Of a DNA stretch of 64,000 nt, positions 1-9,467 are shown piece by piece; within the stretch, counting starts at the first letter, position 1, and each line of letters starts with the position of its first letter. Made by a program: the position numbers and the translations under genes. The notes under the pieces were generated by a model. That model worked only from the letters and a program-made list of their open reading frames with translations, was not told the DNA's origin and did no database searches. This DNA comes from Candidatus Heimdallarchaeota archaeon LC_2 (GTDB lineage Archaea > Asgardarchaeota > Heimdallarchaeia > Heimdallarchaeales > Kariarchaeaceae). The stretch lies in the NCBI GenBank assembly GCA_001940725.1, contig MDVR01000004.1:1-64000 (forward strand). The letters are read 5' to 3'.

Positions 1-131
1 ATCCTGCAAATAACATAAATGTTGCATTAGGAACTGGAGTAGGTATAACCGTTCATCAAATAATAGTTGCTCCTGGTTCGGTTTACGCTAGATTCAACCT
101 GTTTGATGCATTTGTATCTGGAGAACCTGAT
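1..131. repeat. 131-bp exact copy of 1182-1312 at the window edge
   Basis: Bases 1-131 are identical to 1182-1312, which lie inside the C-terminal pre-peptidase domain of the following subtilase gene. Identity stops sharply at base 132. Read in frame 3 the segment encodes the same peptide as the internal copy, but at the junction the frame changes and the subtilase frame opens only from base 131. It may be the end of an upstream tandem subtilase gene fused by deletion, or an assembly artefact at a contig end. Confidence 0.9.
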
Positions 132-1666
132 TTGATCACCTTGTCGGTCCTCAAATCAAGACTTACATTGATGTTGCAGGATTATCTGCAACCGCATTAC
201 TATCAGGTGGAGCTGCAACACTAGCTCAAGGTTCAGTAATGGCTTCTTTCTCATCAAGAGGATCTGATAGACTTTCGTCAGATATCATTAAACCAGATGT
301 CACTGCACCCGGTGTAAACATACTTGCAGGGAACACACCTACAGCATTACTCGGATCACCTGGAGAGCTCTTCCAGTCCATAAGTGGAACCTCAATGTCA
401 AGTCCACATGTCGCAGGATTATTTGCACTATTAAAACAAGTAAATCCTGACTGGTCAGCCGCAATGGCTAAATCTGCTTTAATGACAACTGCTCGTCAGG
501 ATGTTACTAAAGAAGATGGGACCACAGATGCTGATCCATTTGATATGGGTGCAGGTCACGTTGATCCAAGTGAAAAAGCAAACAAAGGCTCAATGTTTGA
601 ACCTGGTTTAGCTTACGACGCAGGATTATTTGAATATGCAGCATTTACTTGTGGTGCTGACTTGGGTGTTTTCAGCCCTGGGACATGTGCTTTTCTAGCA
701 TCAATTGGAGTCCCTATGGACCCAAGTGATTTAAATATTGCTTCAATCGGAGTAGGAGAATTAGTAGGCTCACAAACAGTTCAAAGAACAGTTACGAGTG
801 TTGCTAAAGAAAGCGGTTGGAGAACTTATTCCGTCAGTGTGGATGCACCTGAGGGATTTGAAGTAACAGTTTCACCAACCTCGTTTGCTCTCAAAAATGG
901 AATGTCCCTAACTTATGAAGTAACCATTACTAACGATGGATCGGCACTAATTGGTGAATGGTCGTTTGGTTCTTTGAGATTATGGGATTTAGCAGGCCAT
1001 TATGAAGTTAGAAGTCCAATCGCAGCGCGTGCATTTGAGCTTGATGCTCCTGCAGAAATTCACGGTTCTGGAGATAGTGGATCAGCTGATTTCAATGTCA
1101 AACATGGATTTAACGGAGAAGTAAGTGCAACCACCCACGCATTATCCATGGCAATAGAAACTGATGGAAATGTTGTTGACGATCCTGCAAATAACATAAA
1201 TGTTGCATTAGGAACTGGAGTAGGTATAACCGTTCATCAAATAATAGTTGCTCCTGGTTCGGTTTACGCTAGATTCAACCTGTTTGATGCATTTGTATCT
1301 GGAGAACCTGATCTTGATCTATATGTCTTTGGTCCCAATGGTTTCGTTGGAGGTAGTGGTTCAGGAACTTCTGAGGAACAAGTAGACACTGCTTTCCCTG
1401 CACCGGGAATTTATGATGTAATTGTGCATGGATGGCAAACCGATGGCCCAGATACAGATTATACCCTTTTCTCATTTATAGTTGGAGCTGATCCAGGATC
1501 GAATCTTACTGTTAGTGGTTACCCGAGCACTGCAACCGTTGGTTTAACTTCAACAGTTACGGTATCTTGGACGGGGCTATCATCAGGAACTAAATATTTA
1601 GGAGCAGTTGTACATTATGCTGGTTCCGATGTACTTGCAATAACTGTAGTTTCAGTTGAAGCCTAG
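131..1666 (+). CDS. Subtilisin-like serine protease (S8), 5'-truncated
   Basis: This is the C-terminal part of a secreted S8 protease. The frame is open from base 131, where a stop precedes it, and the first ATG at 239 is internal to the catalytic domain rather than a real start. Counting from that ATG, the nucleophile motif SGTSMSSPHVAG puts the catalytic Ser near residue 52, preceded by a KPDVTAPG block typical of subtilases. The Asp and His motifs are missing because the 5' end is lost. The C-terminal half is beta-rich, with a pre-peptidase C-terminal (PPC)-like domain (motif DLDLYVFGPNG) that is usually removed on maturation or helps secretion. The gene ends 421 bp before a second, intact subtilase. 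Substrate unknown; probably extracellular protein degradation. As it stands this is a fragment. Confidence 0.85.
   Translation, partial: FDHLVGPQIKTYIDVAGLSATALLSGGAATLAQGSVMASFSSRGSDRLSSDIIKPDVTAPGVNILAGNTPTALLGSPGELFQSISGTSMSSPHVAGLFALLKQVNPDWSAAMAKSALMTTARQDVTKEDGTTDADPFDMGAGHVDPSEKANKGSMFEPGLAYDAGLFEYAAFTCGADLGVFSPGTCAFLASIGVPMDPSDLNIASIGVGELVGSQTVQRTVTSVAKESGWRTYSVSVDAPEGFEVTVSPTSFALKNGMSLTYEVTITNDGSALIGEWSFGSLRLWDLAGHYEVRSPIAARAFELDAPAEIHGSGDSGSADFNVKHGFNGEVSATTHALSMAIETDGNVVDDPANNINVALGTGVGITVHQIIVAPGSVYARFNLFDAFVSGEPDLDLYVFGPNGFVGGSGSGTSEEQVDTAFPAPGIYDVIVHGWQTDGPDTDYTLFSFIVGADPGSNLTVSGYPSTATVGLTSTVTVSWTGLSSGTKYLGAVVHYAGSDVLAITVVSVEA
1182..1312. repeat. Internal partner of the 131-bp edge repeat
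   Basis: This copy is in frame within the PPC-like domain of the truncated subtilase and is identical to bases 1-131. Its flanks differ completely from those of the edge copy. Confidence 0.9.
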
Positions 1667-2087
1667 TAGTCTTCAAATCGAACATTCAAAATTATTAATT
1701 TTTTTGTACAAAATTCTTAATATCGGTTAATTAAATACTTTAATTGTAGGATTATTAGGTACTACAACACTTGAAGATCAAAAATTACTGATTTAAATTG
1801 TTATTTATGCAATACATCCGGAAAGAAATACTAGGATTTGCGTTTTAATAATCAGTTTTCGTATTTCCAATGTTGAATCCATAATAAGTACATAAAGGAA
1901 AATAGGGATACTTTTACTATATGTGTAAAAGATTTTTAAATTGAAATTAATTTTAGATTAATGACGGGATTGATAACAGAATAAAATTCCAATAAATATT
2001 TCGTAATGAAATTTTGTATTAAGTTGATTGGATTCAATCACAATTTTCAATCCCAAATAAATGTATAACTTGAGGTTATAAACAAAA
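1667..2087. other. AT-rich intergenic region between two subtilase genes
   Basis: No credible gene is seen. Just before the next start there is a perfect short inverted repeat, TATAAC at 2064-2069 and GTTATA at 2075-2080, which could be a regulatory site or chance in AT-rich DNA. The promoter of the downstream subtilase must lie here, but several TATA-like stretches make an exact assignment unsafe. Confidence 0.5.
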
Positions 2088-4328
2088 ATGAAAATAAAAT
2101 TTTTATCAAAAAAAGAATTGCTTGCGGCAATTGTAATCGGTGTATTTTTACTTTCTGTATTTTCTCTTGGTTTTACCGCATTAGGAGCCAAGCCGAATAG
2201 CAATAGTTCAAATAAAACCGACTATGCAATTGTAGAATTTGATGGTCGTACTCGTACCAACACACAGCACGCAAATTATAAGGCTTGGCTGCATTCGAAT
2301 GCGCCTTGGGCAATAATTGCTCGAGAATATAATACCGTTCTCGATGGAATGGCTATAAAATTAAATGGAAGATCCATGAATAGTTTGTCTGGTCCTGGAG
2401 TTAAATCTGTAACTGCCAGTAGATTGTACCAACCATTGATGAGTGAATCTGTACCATTGATAAGTGCGGATCAAGTATGGTCTGCATTGGGTAGAGATCC
2501 TGAAGACTTTGGTGCATTTGGTGATATTAAAGTTGGAGTTATCGATACAGGAATTGATGACACACATCCTTTTATCAGTGCCTGTAGAGATAGTGTATCA
2601 CATAAAGTGTTCTTTAGTGGTACCAATAACTTAGGAGCACCCGATCGGGTTTTCGATCATGGAACTCATGTTGCAGGAACCATTGGTGGTTGTTATACAA
2701 CTGGAGCTGTTCAAATAGGTGGTAAATCATTATCATTGGCTAATCCAATGAGTGGTGTCGCCCCTGGTGTTCAATTACATGATTATAACGTATTTCCCGG
2801 ATATGGTGCTGGTTTTATTGCTTTTGGAGGAAGTGCCTTTAGCCATGATATTATAGCAGCTGTTGAAGAAGCTGTCAAAGACGGCATGGATGTAATAAAT
2901 TTGAGTTTAGGCGGCCCCCCTGCGGGTCCCCATGATGTTCTAGCAGAAGCCATAAATCGTGCTGTTGAATTAGGAACCATTGCTGTGATTTCTGCTGGAA
3001 ATTCAGGGAATAATCTTTTAACAGTTGGATCTCCAGGAAGTGCAGCTAATGCAATCACCGTTGCTGCTGCATCTAACGCTCATACAGCAGTTGGAACCAC
3101 TGTTTCCTTTGGTGGAAATTCGTTGGCGGCTGCAGAAGGAGATTTCAATACATTTAGTCCTTCAGTATCCGCGAAAACCTCATTAACTACCCCTATAGAT
3201 GGTTGTAATCCCATAGGTGAAGATCTCTCGGATTTAATCGCGGCTATTGATCGTGGTGAGTGTTCTTTCTCAACAAAAATACGTAATGCTGAAGCTCAAG
3301 GAGCTGTAGGGGTTATTATTGTGAATAATCAACCAGGAGCTGCTGTTCCCATGGGTCATGATGGTGGTGTTTTTCCCACAATCCCAGCAGTCATGCTTTC
3401 TAACGCTGATGGCGCTATTCTTAAAACCCATATTCCAGGTGTTGTTACAGTAGACAGCTCTGGTCTTGTTGAAATTCCTGCTACCCCTGACTTAATTGCT
3501 GGATTTTCCAGTATTGGACCAACACCATTTGATTTTAGACAAAAACCAGATGTTACCGCACCTGGTGTGAATGTACTATCCAGTGTTTTTGGTGGTGAAT
3601 TTGCCTTTTTCCAAGGAACATCCATGGCTGCACCGCATGTTACTGGAGCAGTTGCAGTATTACTTGCTGGAAACCCCAGTTTGACTCCAGAGCAGGTTAA
3701 ATCAGCTATTGTAAACAATGCTGATCGAAATGATAATCTCGAATTTAATACCTTTTCAGGAATTGTTTACGGACCCCTAGCTAGGGGAGGTGGTCGACTG
3801 AACGTGATGTCCGCATTTAATGCTGAGGTATTTGCAGCCCCCGCAAGCTTCAGTTTAGGAGGACACACCGGCGGAAGTCCATTCGTATCTTCAACTGAAT
3901 TCACTTTAGAAAATTCGGGTAATACTGCAATCTCATGCTCTGTTAGTGTTACGACCGATCGTGCGCCCTTTACTGACTTTGTCATTGACCCCAAAAACCC
4001 TGGTGCCGTCTTTTTAGCACCATGGGCCTTTTCAGGTGGTGCTGCTCAATTTATTACGTTGAGCACCAGTAGTGTAACTCTAGCTGCTGGAGGTTCTAGT
4101 ACAGTTTCTGTAACCTTTGATGCCGGTCGTTCACTCTCTGGTACAGGTTGGTCTATTGGTGATGTAACAGCCGATTGTGGTACAAATACACTCAAATTAC
4201 CATGGTCACTTATCTTCCAACAAAACAGTGGTGCTCTTAATGGTCATGCCCCAAGTGGGTTCCTTATGGATCATGAAGGAAACATATTATCCGCTGATTT
4301 TGGAGCAGCTATGCCCTCTGTAGATTAA
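2088..4328 (+). CDS. Secreted subtilisin-like protease with PA domain
   Basis: A 746-residue S8 protease, complete. Residues 1-34 form a signal peptide with a basic start and a hydrophobic core. Residues about 45-115 look like the I9 inhibitory propeptide. The catalytic triad is visible: Asp153 in VGVIDTGIDD, His191 in DHGTHVAG and Ser512 in GTSMAAPH. Between His and Ser, about residues 350-470, lies a protease-associated (PA) insert (GAVGVIIVNN), as in lactocepin and plant subtilases. The C-terminal 150 residues are beta-rich, probably a fibronectin-like domain. It should act outside the cell on proteins or peptides. It follows another subtilase gene on the same strand and is distinct in sequence, so this is a pair of relatives rather than a recent copy. 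Confidence 0.93.
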   Translation: MKIKFLSKKELLAAIVIGVFLLSVFSLGFTALGAKPNSNSSNKTDYAIVEFDGRTRTNTQHANYKAWLHSNAPWAIIAREYNTVLDGMAIKLNGRSMNSLSGPGVKSVTASRLYQPLMSESVPLISADQVWSALGRDPEDFGAFGDIKVGVIDTGIDDTHPFISACRDSVSHKVFFSGTNNLGAPDRVFDHGTHVAGTIGGCYTTGAVQIGGKSLSLANPMSGVAPGVQLHDYNVFPGYGAGFIAFGGSAFSHDIIAAVEEAVKDGMDVINLSLGGPPAGPHDVLAEAINRAVELGTIAVISAGNSGNNLLTVGSPGSAANAITVAAASNAHTAVGTTVSFGGNSLAAAEGDFNTFSPSVSAKTSLTTPIDGCNPIGEDLSDLIAAIDRGECSFSTKIRNAEAQGAVGVIIVNNQPGAAVPMGHDGGVFPTIPAVMLSNADGAILKTHIPGVVTVDSSGLVEIPATPDLIAGFSSIGPTPFDFRQKPDVTAPGVNVLSSVFGGEFAFFQGTSMAAPHVTGAVAVLLAGNPSLTPEQVKSAIVNNADRNDNLEFNTFSGIVYGPLARGGGRLNVMSAFNAEVFAAPASFSLGGHTGGSPFVSSTEFTLENSGNTAISCSVSVTTDRAPFTDFVIDPKNPGAVFLAPWAFSGGAAQFITLSTSSVTLAAGGSSTVSVTFDAGRSLSGTGWSIGDVTADCGTNTLKLPWSLIFQQNSGALNGHAPSGFLMDHEGNILSADFGAAMPSVD

Positions 4329-4597
4329 ACATAGTAATTTCATTTGAATAATTAATAATGTTCTAAATTTTTAAAAACTAATATTATAAAAATAAATTAA
4401 ATTATAAAATAGAAGACTTTTACAAAATATGTCATATTCCCAAATACTTTCGACAAAAAGTAAATTCCCAATAGTGTGAAAAGGAATAATAATTTAAAAA
4501 ATTAGGTTATTAGCCATTTTTATTTTCTAGACTAATCTTACATTCGCTGACCTCATTGTCTCTGTCTTAATAAACTGAAATGCGACAAATCGAATGA

Positions 4598-5161
4598 ATG
4601 CAACCGGAAGACTATCACAACAAAATAAATAATAATTCAGATGAATTAGAACTAAACGATCATGAAAATGATGATGATGATCTTAGCTTAGATTTATTGT
4701 TCAATGCGTTGGATGGATTATTTCTTGATTATCAACCTGATCAACCTGATCAGAGACCCGAAGTAAACAATCAAACTAATTCATCAATTCATTCCCCTTC
4801 AATTGTTCCACTGTTAAAACAAATGTACAAATTAACAACATGGGGGAATGTTGAGGAAGGTACTGGAGATCGTCCAAAACTTTGTTTGATTTGTCATTCA
4901 TTGATATGTGATCATGTAAAAAATTTAAAATCAAAATTAAATATTGAAGATCTCTTAGAAAATGCAATCAATCAATGTCAACATGAAATTTCAGAGGAAT
5001 GGGTGTTCGAGGAAGTTTGTGCAAAATGTATTATTAATTCATGTGAACAAGTGAATTCAATATCATCACCAGATCTCTTTGTGTTATGGGATGAGGTCGA
5101 TTTAACTCAATACCTTCAATGGATACAAAAAATAGACAAGGAAGCTTCTTTTACCAATTAA
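4598..5161 (+). CDS. Hypothetical acidic protein with cysteine motifs
   Basis: 187 residues, no family recognised. The N-terminal 65 residues are very acidic and Asn-rich and probably disordered. The C-terminal half holds Cys/His clusters that could bind zinc: CLICHSLICDH near residues 99-109, then a CQHE segment and CAKC further on. No signal peptide or membrane segment is seen. It is convergent with the carbonic-anhydrase-like gene, with a 26-bp gap. Codon use resembles the neighbours, so it looks like a real gene. A regulatory or protein-binding role is only a guess from composition. Confidence 0.6.
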   Translation: MQPEDYHNKINNNSDELELNDHENDDDDLSLDLLFNALDGLFLDYQPDQPDQRPEVNNQTNSSIHSPSIVPLLKQMYKLTTWGNVEEGTGDRPKLCLICHSLICDHVKNLKSKLNIEDLLENAINQCQHEISEEWVFEEVCAKCIINSCEQVNSISSPDLFVLWDEVDLTQYLQWIQKIDKEASFTN

Positions 5162-5187
5162 ACTGAAACAAATTGATATCAAATCTA

Positions 5188-5727
5188 TTATTCTCTTATT
5201 TTTTCTAATGCCCCATCTGTATTATGTCGGCGAGCCATTTCTTGATATTTCAATTTATAACCCCATAGTTCCTCTTTTATTTTAGGTTTGGAACTTAAAT
5301 TTCCAATTACTTTAGCAGGTAGCCCTACTGCAATATCTCCTTCTTCCAAAACAAAAGAATTCTTCGCAAGTGCTCCCTCTCCTAAAATAGACCATTCTTT
5401 GAGATGAGCAAAGTCCGATACAATGGACCTCATACCAACCACAGCATTGTCATCTATGGTTGCATTATGAATCAATGCAGCGTGTCCAACTGTTACATTA
5501 TTACCAATGGTTGTTTGATCATCGGGTCTTGCATGAATCACAACATTTTCCTGAATACTGCACCCATCACCAATTACTATCCGTCCATAATCACCACGAA
5601 TTCTTGCACCTGGACCAATATAACAGTTTTCTCCAATTTCTACATTTCCTATTACATCTGCGGATTTTGCAACATATGTTGTGTCTCCTACTACTGGATA
5701 TTTATCTTCGAATCTCCATATTGCCAT
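5188..5727 (-). CDS. Gamma-carbonic anhydrase-like left-handed beta-helix protein
   Basis: 179 residues made mainly of hexapeptide repeats (I-G-x-x-x/V-x), giving the left-handed beta-helix of the gamma-class carbonic anhydrase/YrdA group. Three histidines in the right places, His65 (VVIHARPDD), His82 and His87 (VGHAALIHN), match the zinc ligands, with the short spacing of the CamH/YrdA branch that lacks the acidic loop of Cam. The protein should be a cytosolic trimer binding zinc or iron between subunits. Many members have no proven carbonic anhydrase activity, so the enzyme function is plausible but not certain. It is transcribed alone. Confidence 0.85.
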   Translation of the reverse strand: MAIWRFEDKYPVVGDTTYVAKSADVIGNVEIGENCYIGPGARIRGDYGRIVIGDGCSIQENVVIHARPDDQTTIGNNVTVGHAALIHNATIDDNAVVGMRSIVSDFAHLKEWSILGEGALAKNSFVLEEGDIAVGLPAKVIGNLSSKPKIKEELWGYKLKYQEMARRHNTDGALEKIRE

Positions 5728-5862
5728 ACTTGCTTTATTTGATATCTTAGGTAAAGATTGTTTATTGAGCTTTGAAAATATGTTTAAAAATTTGAAAAAA
5801 ATGAATTAAAATTATCATCGTTTGTCAATGAATCAAAAAAATTTTGACTTGACTGATAGGAA

Positions 5863-6228
5863 TTATAGTGATATCACTTGATCAGGCATATTCCCACTTA
5901 ATGCAGTGTAAAGATCAGGGAAACAACCTACCCTCACTCCATCAACTGTATTTTTAGGTGAATAAGAGTTTTCTCCAGTTTTGTCTGCCAGATCTCTACT
6001 TACTGCACATTGATCACATATCATAAGTAAAATATTCTTTTTTTTAGCAATTTTAGATAATCTTTCTCCTACCGCATCACCTTTTCTGAGCATGTAAGCA
6101 TTCTCATCGAATGCAAATATCCCAACTACTTCAACTCCGTGTCTGTTTTCTTCTAACTGGGGTAAGATCATTTTACCAACTTTATACCAGCCAGCACTTT
6201 GTGTATTCAATATATATGCAACTTTCAT
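5863..6228 (-). CDS. DsrE/DsrF-like small protein
   Basis: 121 residues. The N-terminal strand MKVAYILNTQ, the alternating alpha/beta pattern and the central cysteine segment MICDQCAVSR fit the DsrE/DsrF/TusD fold, which carries or transfers sulfur on a cysteine in other organisms. A further Cys lies in VGCFPDLY near the C-terminus. Cytosolic; no membrane segment. No sulfur-metabolism genes are next to it, so the partner is unknown. The fold assignment rests on motif pattern only. Confidence 0.6.
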   Translation of the reverse strand: MKVAYILNTQSAGWYKVGKMILPQLEENRHGVEVVGIFAFDENAYMLRKGDAVGERLSKIAKKKNILLMICDQCAVSRDLADKTGENSYSPKNTVDGVRVGCFPDLYTALSGNMPDQVISL

Positions 6229-6449
6229 AGTTTTACCGTATTTACAGCAAAGATTTTTTTGGTATTATAATTTTGGATTATCGAGATTGAGTTAAAATCC
6301 GGTAAAAATAATTTAGAATAACAAATTCTTCTGATTCTGACCAATTTCGAAACTATTGGTTATTTACAAAGAGACCGACACTACAACCTTGAGATGATCA
6401 TTAGTTAAAATATCCGTTTATCAAATTTTATGGATCGAGGGTAGAAGCC

Positions 6450-7517
6450 TTACTCTAAGTCTGAAGGATCCTCCTGTTCTTGAGATCTTATGACCTGTTC
6501 ACCCATAGATTCAAAATTATTAGTTTGGAATCGAGCTTGAGAAAACGAATCGTTTCCTCCTTCGATTTTCTGAGTTAAATTGAAATAAACAATTTTTGCA
6601 TCATCTTCAATTGCCCATCCTGTTTGGTTTTCAAACTTTGTGGAATAGCTAATTTCATCTGCTACTGGGTTTGATTTCTCAATTTTAATTTTTCCAAAGT
6701 CAAGATTTTCATTGATTTTCTTTTCTTCTTCTTTTTGTAGTTTTAGTACATCAATCAAATTGGATTCCATCATTTGGGTGGAAATCTTCATCCAATAATC
6801 AGGATTATCAAATACTTCGATATTTGTTAATTTACCAGATTCAAACATTAGTACACCTCTTTGATGTTCATGAGAAAAAACAGGTTTCAAGAGGGTTCTT
6901 ATCTTATCTAACTCCTCTCCTGAATTGGATTTAATTGCTTCCTCAACACCAAGATAGCTTTGAGTTGGAATATCAATATCACTTAAATCATGCTCAGACA
7001 TATAATGACTAATACTATTCCACGTGCTTGACTGTGACATACCTCCTCCGGCATATGATGATCTAGTTTTGTGTGAAACCATTCTCTTCATCATTTTAAA
7101 TTGCTTCTCATTTTTATCGACAGCATCACCTGGAGTATATGACCATCTACCCTGTTCTATACAATTAACTGGGATCTTATATTTTGTTCCTTTGTTAATA
7201 ATGAATGGTCGAGTGGGAGATCGGGTCTGTCTACCACCCATAAGAACCATTCCAGCAATAATTAACACTGTACCTTGATATTCTGAATGAATGTTGACAT
7301 TATTGACATCCTCTGGTTCAAGTTCAGTTACTTGAATTGTGTCAAGATCCTCAGCCCCAATTTCTATACCTGAAGAATGATTTTCTAATTCACCAATAAT
7401 AGGTACAAAAGTGACTCCACCTAGACTTTGTTTACTATCCCAATGTATTCCCTGTAATAAAGTTTGGACACTTGCTTTCATTTGAATAGATTTGGTTATA
7501 CTATTATAAAACATCAT
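6450..7517 (-). CDS. ARPP-1 family protein (DUF6569)
   Basis: 355 residues. The middle carries the family signature: GGRQTRSPTRPFIINKGT followed by IPVNCIEQGRW (about residues 95-125), which matches the ARPP-1 domain found beside ADP-ribosylation and phosphatase-like genes. Its biochemical function is not established. Downstream lies a long charged segment. The start has two adjacent ATG codons (7517 and 7514). It is divergent from the LURP-one-like gene at 7649, and the 131 bp between them must hold both promoters. Confidence 0.75.
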   Translation of the reverse strand: MMFYNSITKSIQMKASVQTLLQGIHWDSKQSLGGVTFVPIIGELENHSSGIEIGAEDLDTIQVTELEPEDVNNVNIHSEYQGTVLIIAGMVLMGGRQTRSPTRPFIINKGTKYKIPVNCIEQGRWSYTPGDAVDKNEKQFKMMKRMVSHKTRSSYAGGGMSQSSTWNSISHYMSEHDLSDIDIPTQSYLGVEEAIKSNSGEELDKIRTLLKPVFSHEHQRGVLMFESGKLTNIEVFDNPDYWMKISTQMMESNLIDVLKLQKEEEKKINENLDFGKIKIEKSNPVADEISYSTKFENQTGWAIEDDAKIVYFNLTQKIEGGNDSFSQARFQTNNFESMGEQVIRSQEQEDPSDLE

Positions 7518-7648
7518 CGAATCATTTGTTATTACAGATAATGATATTTAATAAAACGAGGAACAATTTTTCCTTAATATATTCCTCCATTCCAAATTCG
7601 ATATGAACAATTGAAATAGGGTTTTGAGTTCCTTAATTTGTATATAGG

Positions 7649-8410
7649 ATGGACAGAAAAATCGAATTAGATTTATGGAAAACAGGAATGCATGGAATCG
7701 AAATGGGGATTCGTCAAGACGAACAACACAGAGCTAAATCCAGACAATTTAGTAAAGATATGGATATTTTCGGAGAATACAAAGATGGTGATCGAAAAGG
7801 ATATGTGGGTTATAGAACTACACCTTGGGACGAGAAGGACGATCTGAAAAGAAAGATTGTTATAAAAAGTTTCACAGAATCCATGGGTTGGAAGGGAACC
7901 CTTGAAGAAATGATAGGCCGAGGACTTGCCCAGACGTTTGCAGCAGGTAAAAATTTACCAACTTTCATCATGAATTTGAGTAAAACGAATCGGATGATTA
8001 CTTTAGAAAAAGTACAGAGAGCTAAGAGTATGGGTAAGGAAATTTATTCATTTTTCATAGTTGATGATGAAGATAACACAGTACATCCATTCATAATTGA
8101 AGCTGACAGGTTTACCCTAGGGAGCGATTGGAATGTTCGTGATATGCGTGGAGACAAAATTGCTAAAATTGACGGAAGTAAATTCAATATTGGTGGAAAA
8201 TATAAGATTGAAATTGATACAAAGAAGGATACTTATCGTATTGAATTAGCAGAGGTATTAGTTCTTTTTTCAGCATTAAACAGATTTCTTGGAGATGTTA
8301 AGGACAAAATGGATAAGGCCTATGATCGATTAAAGAAAGGTAAAGAACAAATTGTGATTGACAAGGATGAAGAAGCCCTTTATCAAAATCCCAGATTAGT
8401 AAGAAAATAA
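7649..8410 (+). CDS. Hypothetical protein with LURP-one/tubby-like C-terminal region
   Basis: 253 residues, cytosolic, charged. The second half (about 130-230) has a beta-rich pattern, with phrases such as FTLGSDWNVRDMRGDKIAKI, resembling the LURP-one-related/tubby C-terminal fold (a strand meander with a central helix). In other organisms that fold binds lipids or is of unknown role. The last 18 residues, VIDKDEEALYQNPRLVRK, recur as a decayed remnant after the next gene (9312-9370), so a second copy once stood there. Fold call is tentative. Confidence 0.5.
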   Translation: MDRKIELDLWKTGMHGIEMGIRQDEQHRAKSRQFSKDMDIFGEYKDGDRKGYVGYRTTPWDEKDDLKRKIVIKSFTESMGWKGTLEEMIGRGLAQTFAAGKNLPTFIMNLSKTNRMITLEKVQRAKSMGKEIYSFFIVDDEDNTVHPFIIEADRFTLGSDWNVRDMRGDKIAKIDGSKFNIGGKYKIEIDTKKDTYRIELAEVLVLFSALNRFLGDVKDKMDKAYDRLKKGKEQIVIDKDEEALYQNPRLVRK

Positions 8411-8498
8411 TACAAATAGATTATCGATATATCTTCAAAGATAAAACTATACTTTTGATGTAGAAAGGTTTATTGTACTTAATTAAAAATCATTATTT

Positions 8499-9311
8499 AT
8501 GAATGAGGGAGAATGGCTTGCCGAGGCTGCATATAAGAACTGGGTATCCGTTTTTACATTATTTAAAGAATTTACCTTCAAAGAAAAAGGAGTAATTGCA
8601 GGAAAATTTCCGCACATACCTCTAATATTTGTTAATAATGTATTTCAAACTGATCTAACAAATCAAGAGGTTGATCAAACAATAGAGTTGATTATATCAA
8701 AATATAGAGAAGAAAAAATTGATTTTAGTTGGTCAATTACTCCATTTACCAATCCAAATAATTTTGACCTATACTTAAAAAAATATGGCTTCATCGAGGT
8801 TGGTGAAGTGCCACATATGGCACTATTACATTCCAATATTGATAAAAATCAATTTGATAAAGAATTACACGAAGCGGATTTAAAAATTAGAAAAATTGAC
8901 ATTAATAATTTAGATTTGTATATGAACCCCTTTACATTAGGATTTGGTTTGTCTGAGAATATTCAATTAGTGAATGGATTCAATAAATTTCTCTTAGACT
9001 TCTTAAGATTGACCGCAAACGATATTCATTCTGGTTTATTCTTGGGGTATGTAGATGACAAACCTGTATCTACCGCATTAGGAATTATTGCTAATGATGT
9101 GATGGGGATCTATAATATAGCAACAATACCTGAATATCGGAAAAGAGGATATGGTAGATTGATGACAACCGATTTGATTATTAGAGGAATAAATGCGAAG
9201 GTCAGAGGATCGATACTTCAATCTTCTGAAATGGGAAAAGGTGTTTACGAAAAATTAGGATTTGTGACTAAATATTATCAAAAGCAATTCAAGTTAGAAG
9301 AAAAGTTATGA
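8499..9311 (+). CDS. GNAT-family N-acetyltransferase
   Basis: 270 residues. The C-terminal half (about 180-260) shows the GNAT core: IYNIATIPEYRKRGYGRLM contains the strand-4 and acetyl-CoA pyrophosphate-binding motif R-x-x-G-x-G, and GVYEKLGFV is the usual last motif. The N-terminal half is a second, weaker GNAT-like unit, as in tandem-domain members. It should acetylate a small molecule or protein amine; substrate unknown. It lies between the LURP-one-like gene and a remnant of that gene's tail, so it may have been inserted within a former tandem pair. Confidence 0.8.
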   Translation: MNEGEWLAEAAYKNWVSVFTLFKEFTFKEKGVIAGKFPHIPLIFVNNVFQTDLTNQEVDQTIELIISKYREEKIDFSWSITPFTNPNNFDLYLKKYGFIEVGEVPHMALLHSNIDKNQFDKELHEADLKIRKIDINNLDLYMNPFTLGFGLSENIQLVNGFNKFLLDFLRLTANDIHSGLFLGYVDDKPVSTALGIIANDVMGIYNIATIPEYRKRGYGRLMTTDLIIRGINAKVRGSILQSSEMGKGVYEKLGFVTKYYQKQFKLEEKL

Positions 9312-9370
9312 TAAAATTAGATAAGGACGAAAATGCATTAGGTCAAAATCCCTGACTAGTGAGAAAATAA
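9312..9370 (+). pseudogene. C-terminal remnant of a LURP-one-like gene copy
   Basis: Bases 9320-9370 translate as DKDENALGQNP, a TGA stop at 9353-9355, then LVRK and TAA. This matches the end of the gene at 7649-8410 (DKDEEALYQNPRLVRK) at both protein and DNA level, with the Arg codon AGA replaced by TGA. Nothing else of the copy is visible, because the 5' side runs directly into the stop of the GNAT gene. It is a fossil of a duplicated neighbour. Confidence 0.75.
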
Positions 9371-9467
9371 TTCAAGCACTACAATAATTTCAATCTAATT
9401 AATATTGGATCTGTAAAGGCTATAAATAACATAATTTCGGTTAAAACAATTAGGATTGACAAGATAA

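Noticed and set aside
1275..1475. Minus-strand frame within the subtilase gene
   Set aside because: Shadow of the plus-strand coding sequence in the PPC-like domain.
5404..5750. Plus-strand frames over the carbonic-anhydrase-like gene
   Set aside because: Antisense shadows of the hexapeptide-repeat gene, which has all metal ligands.
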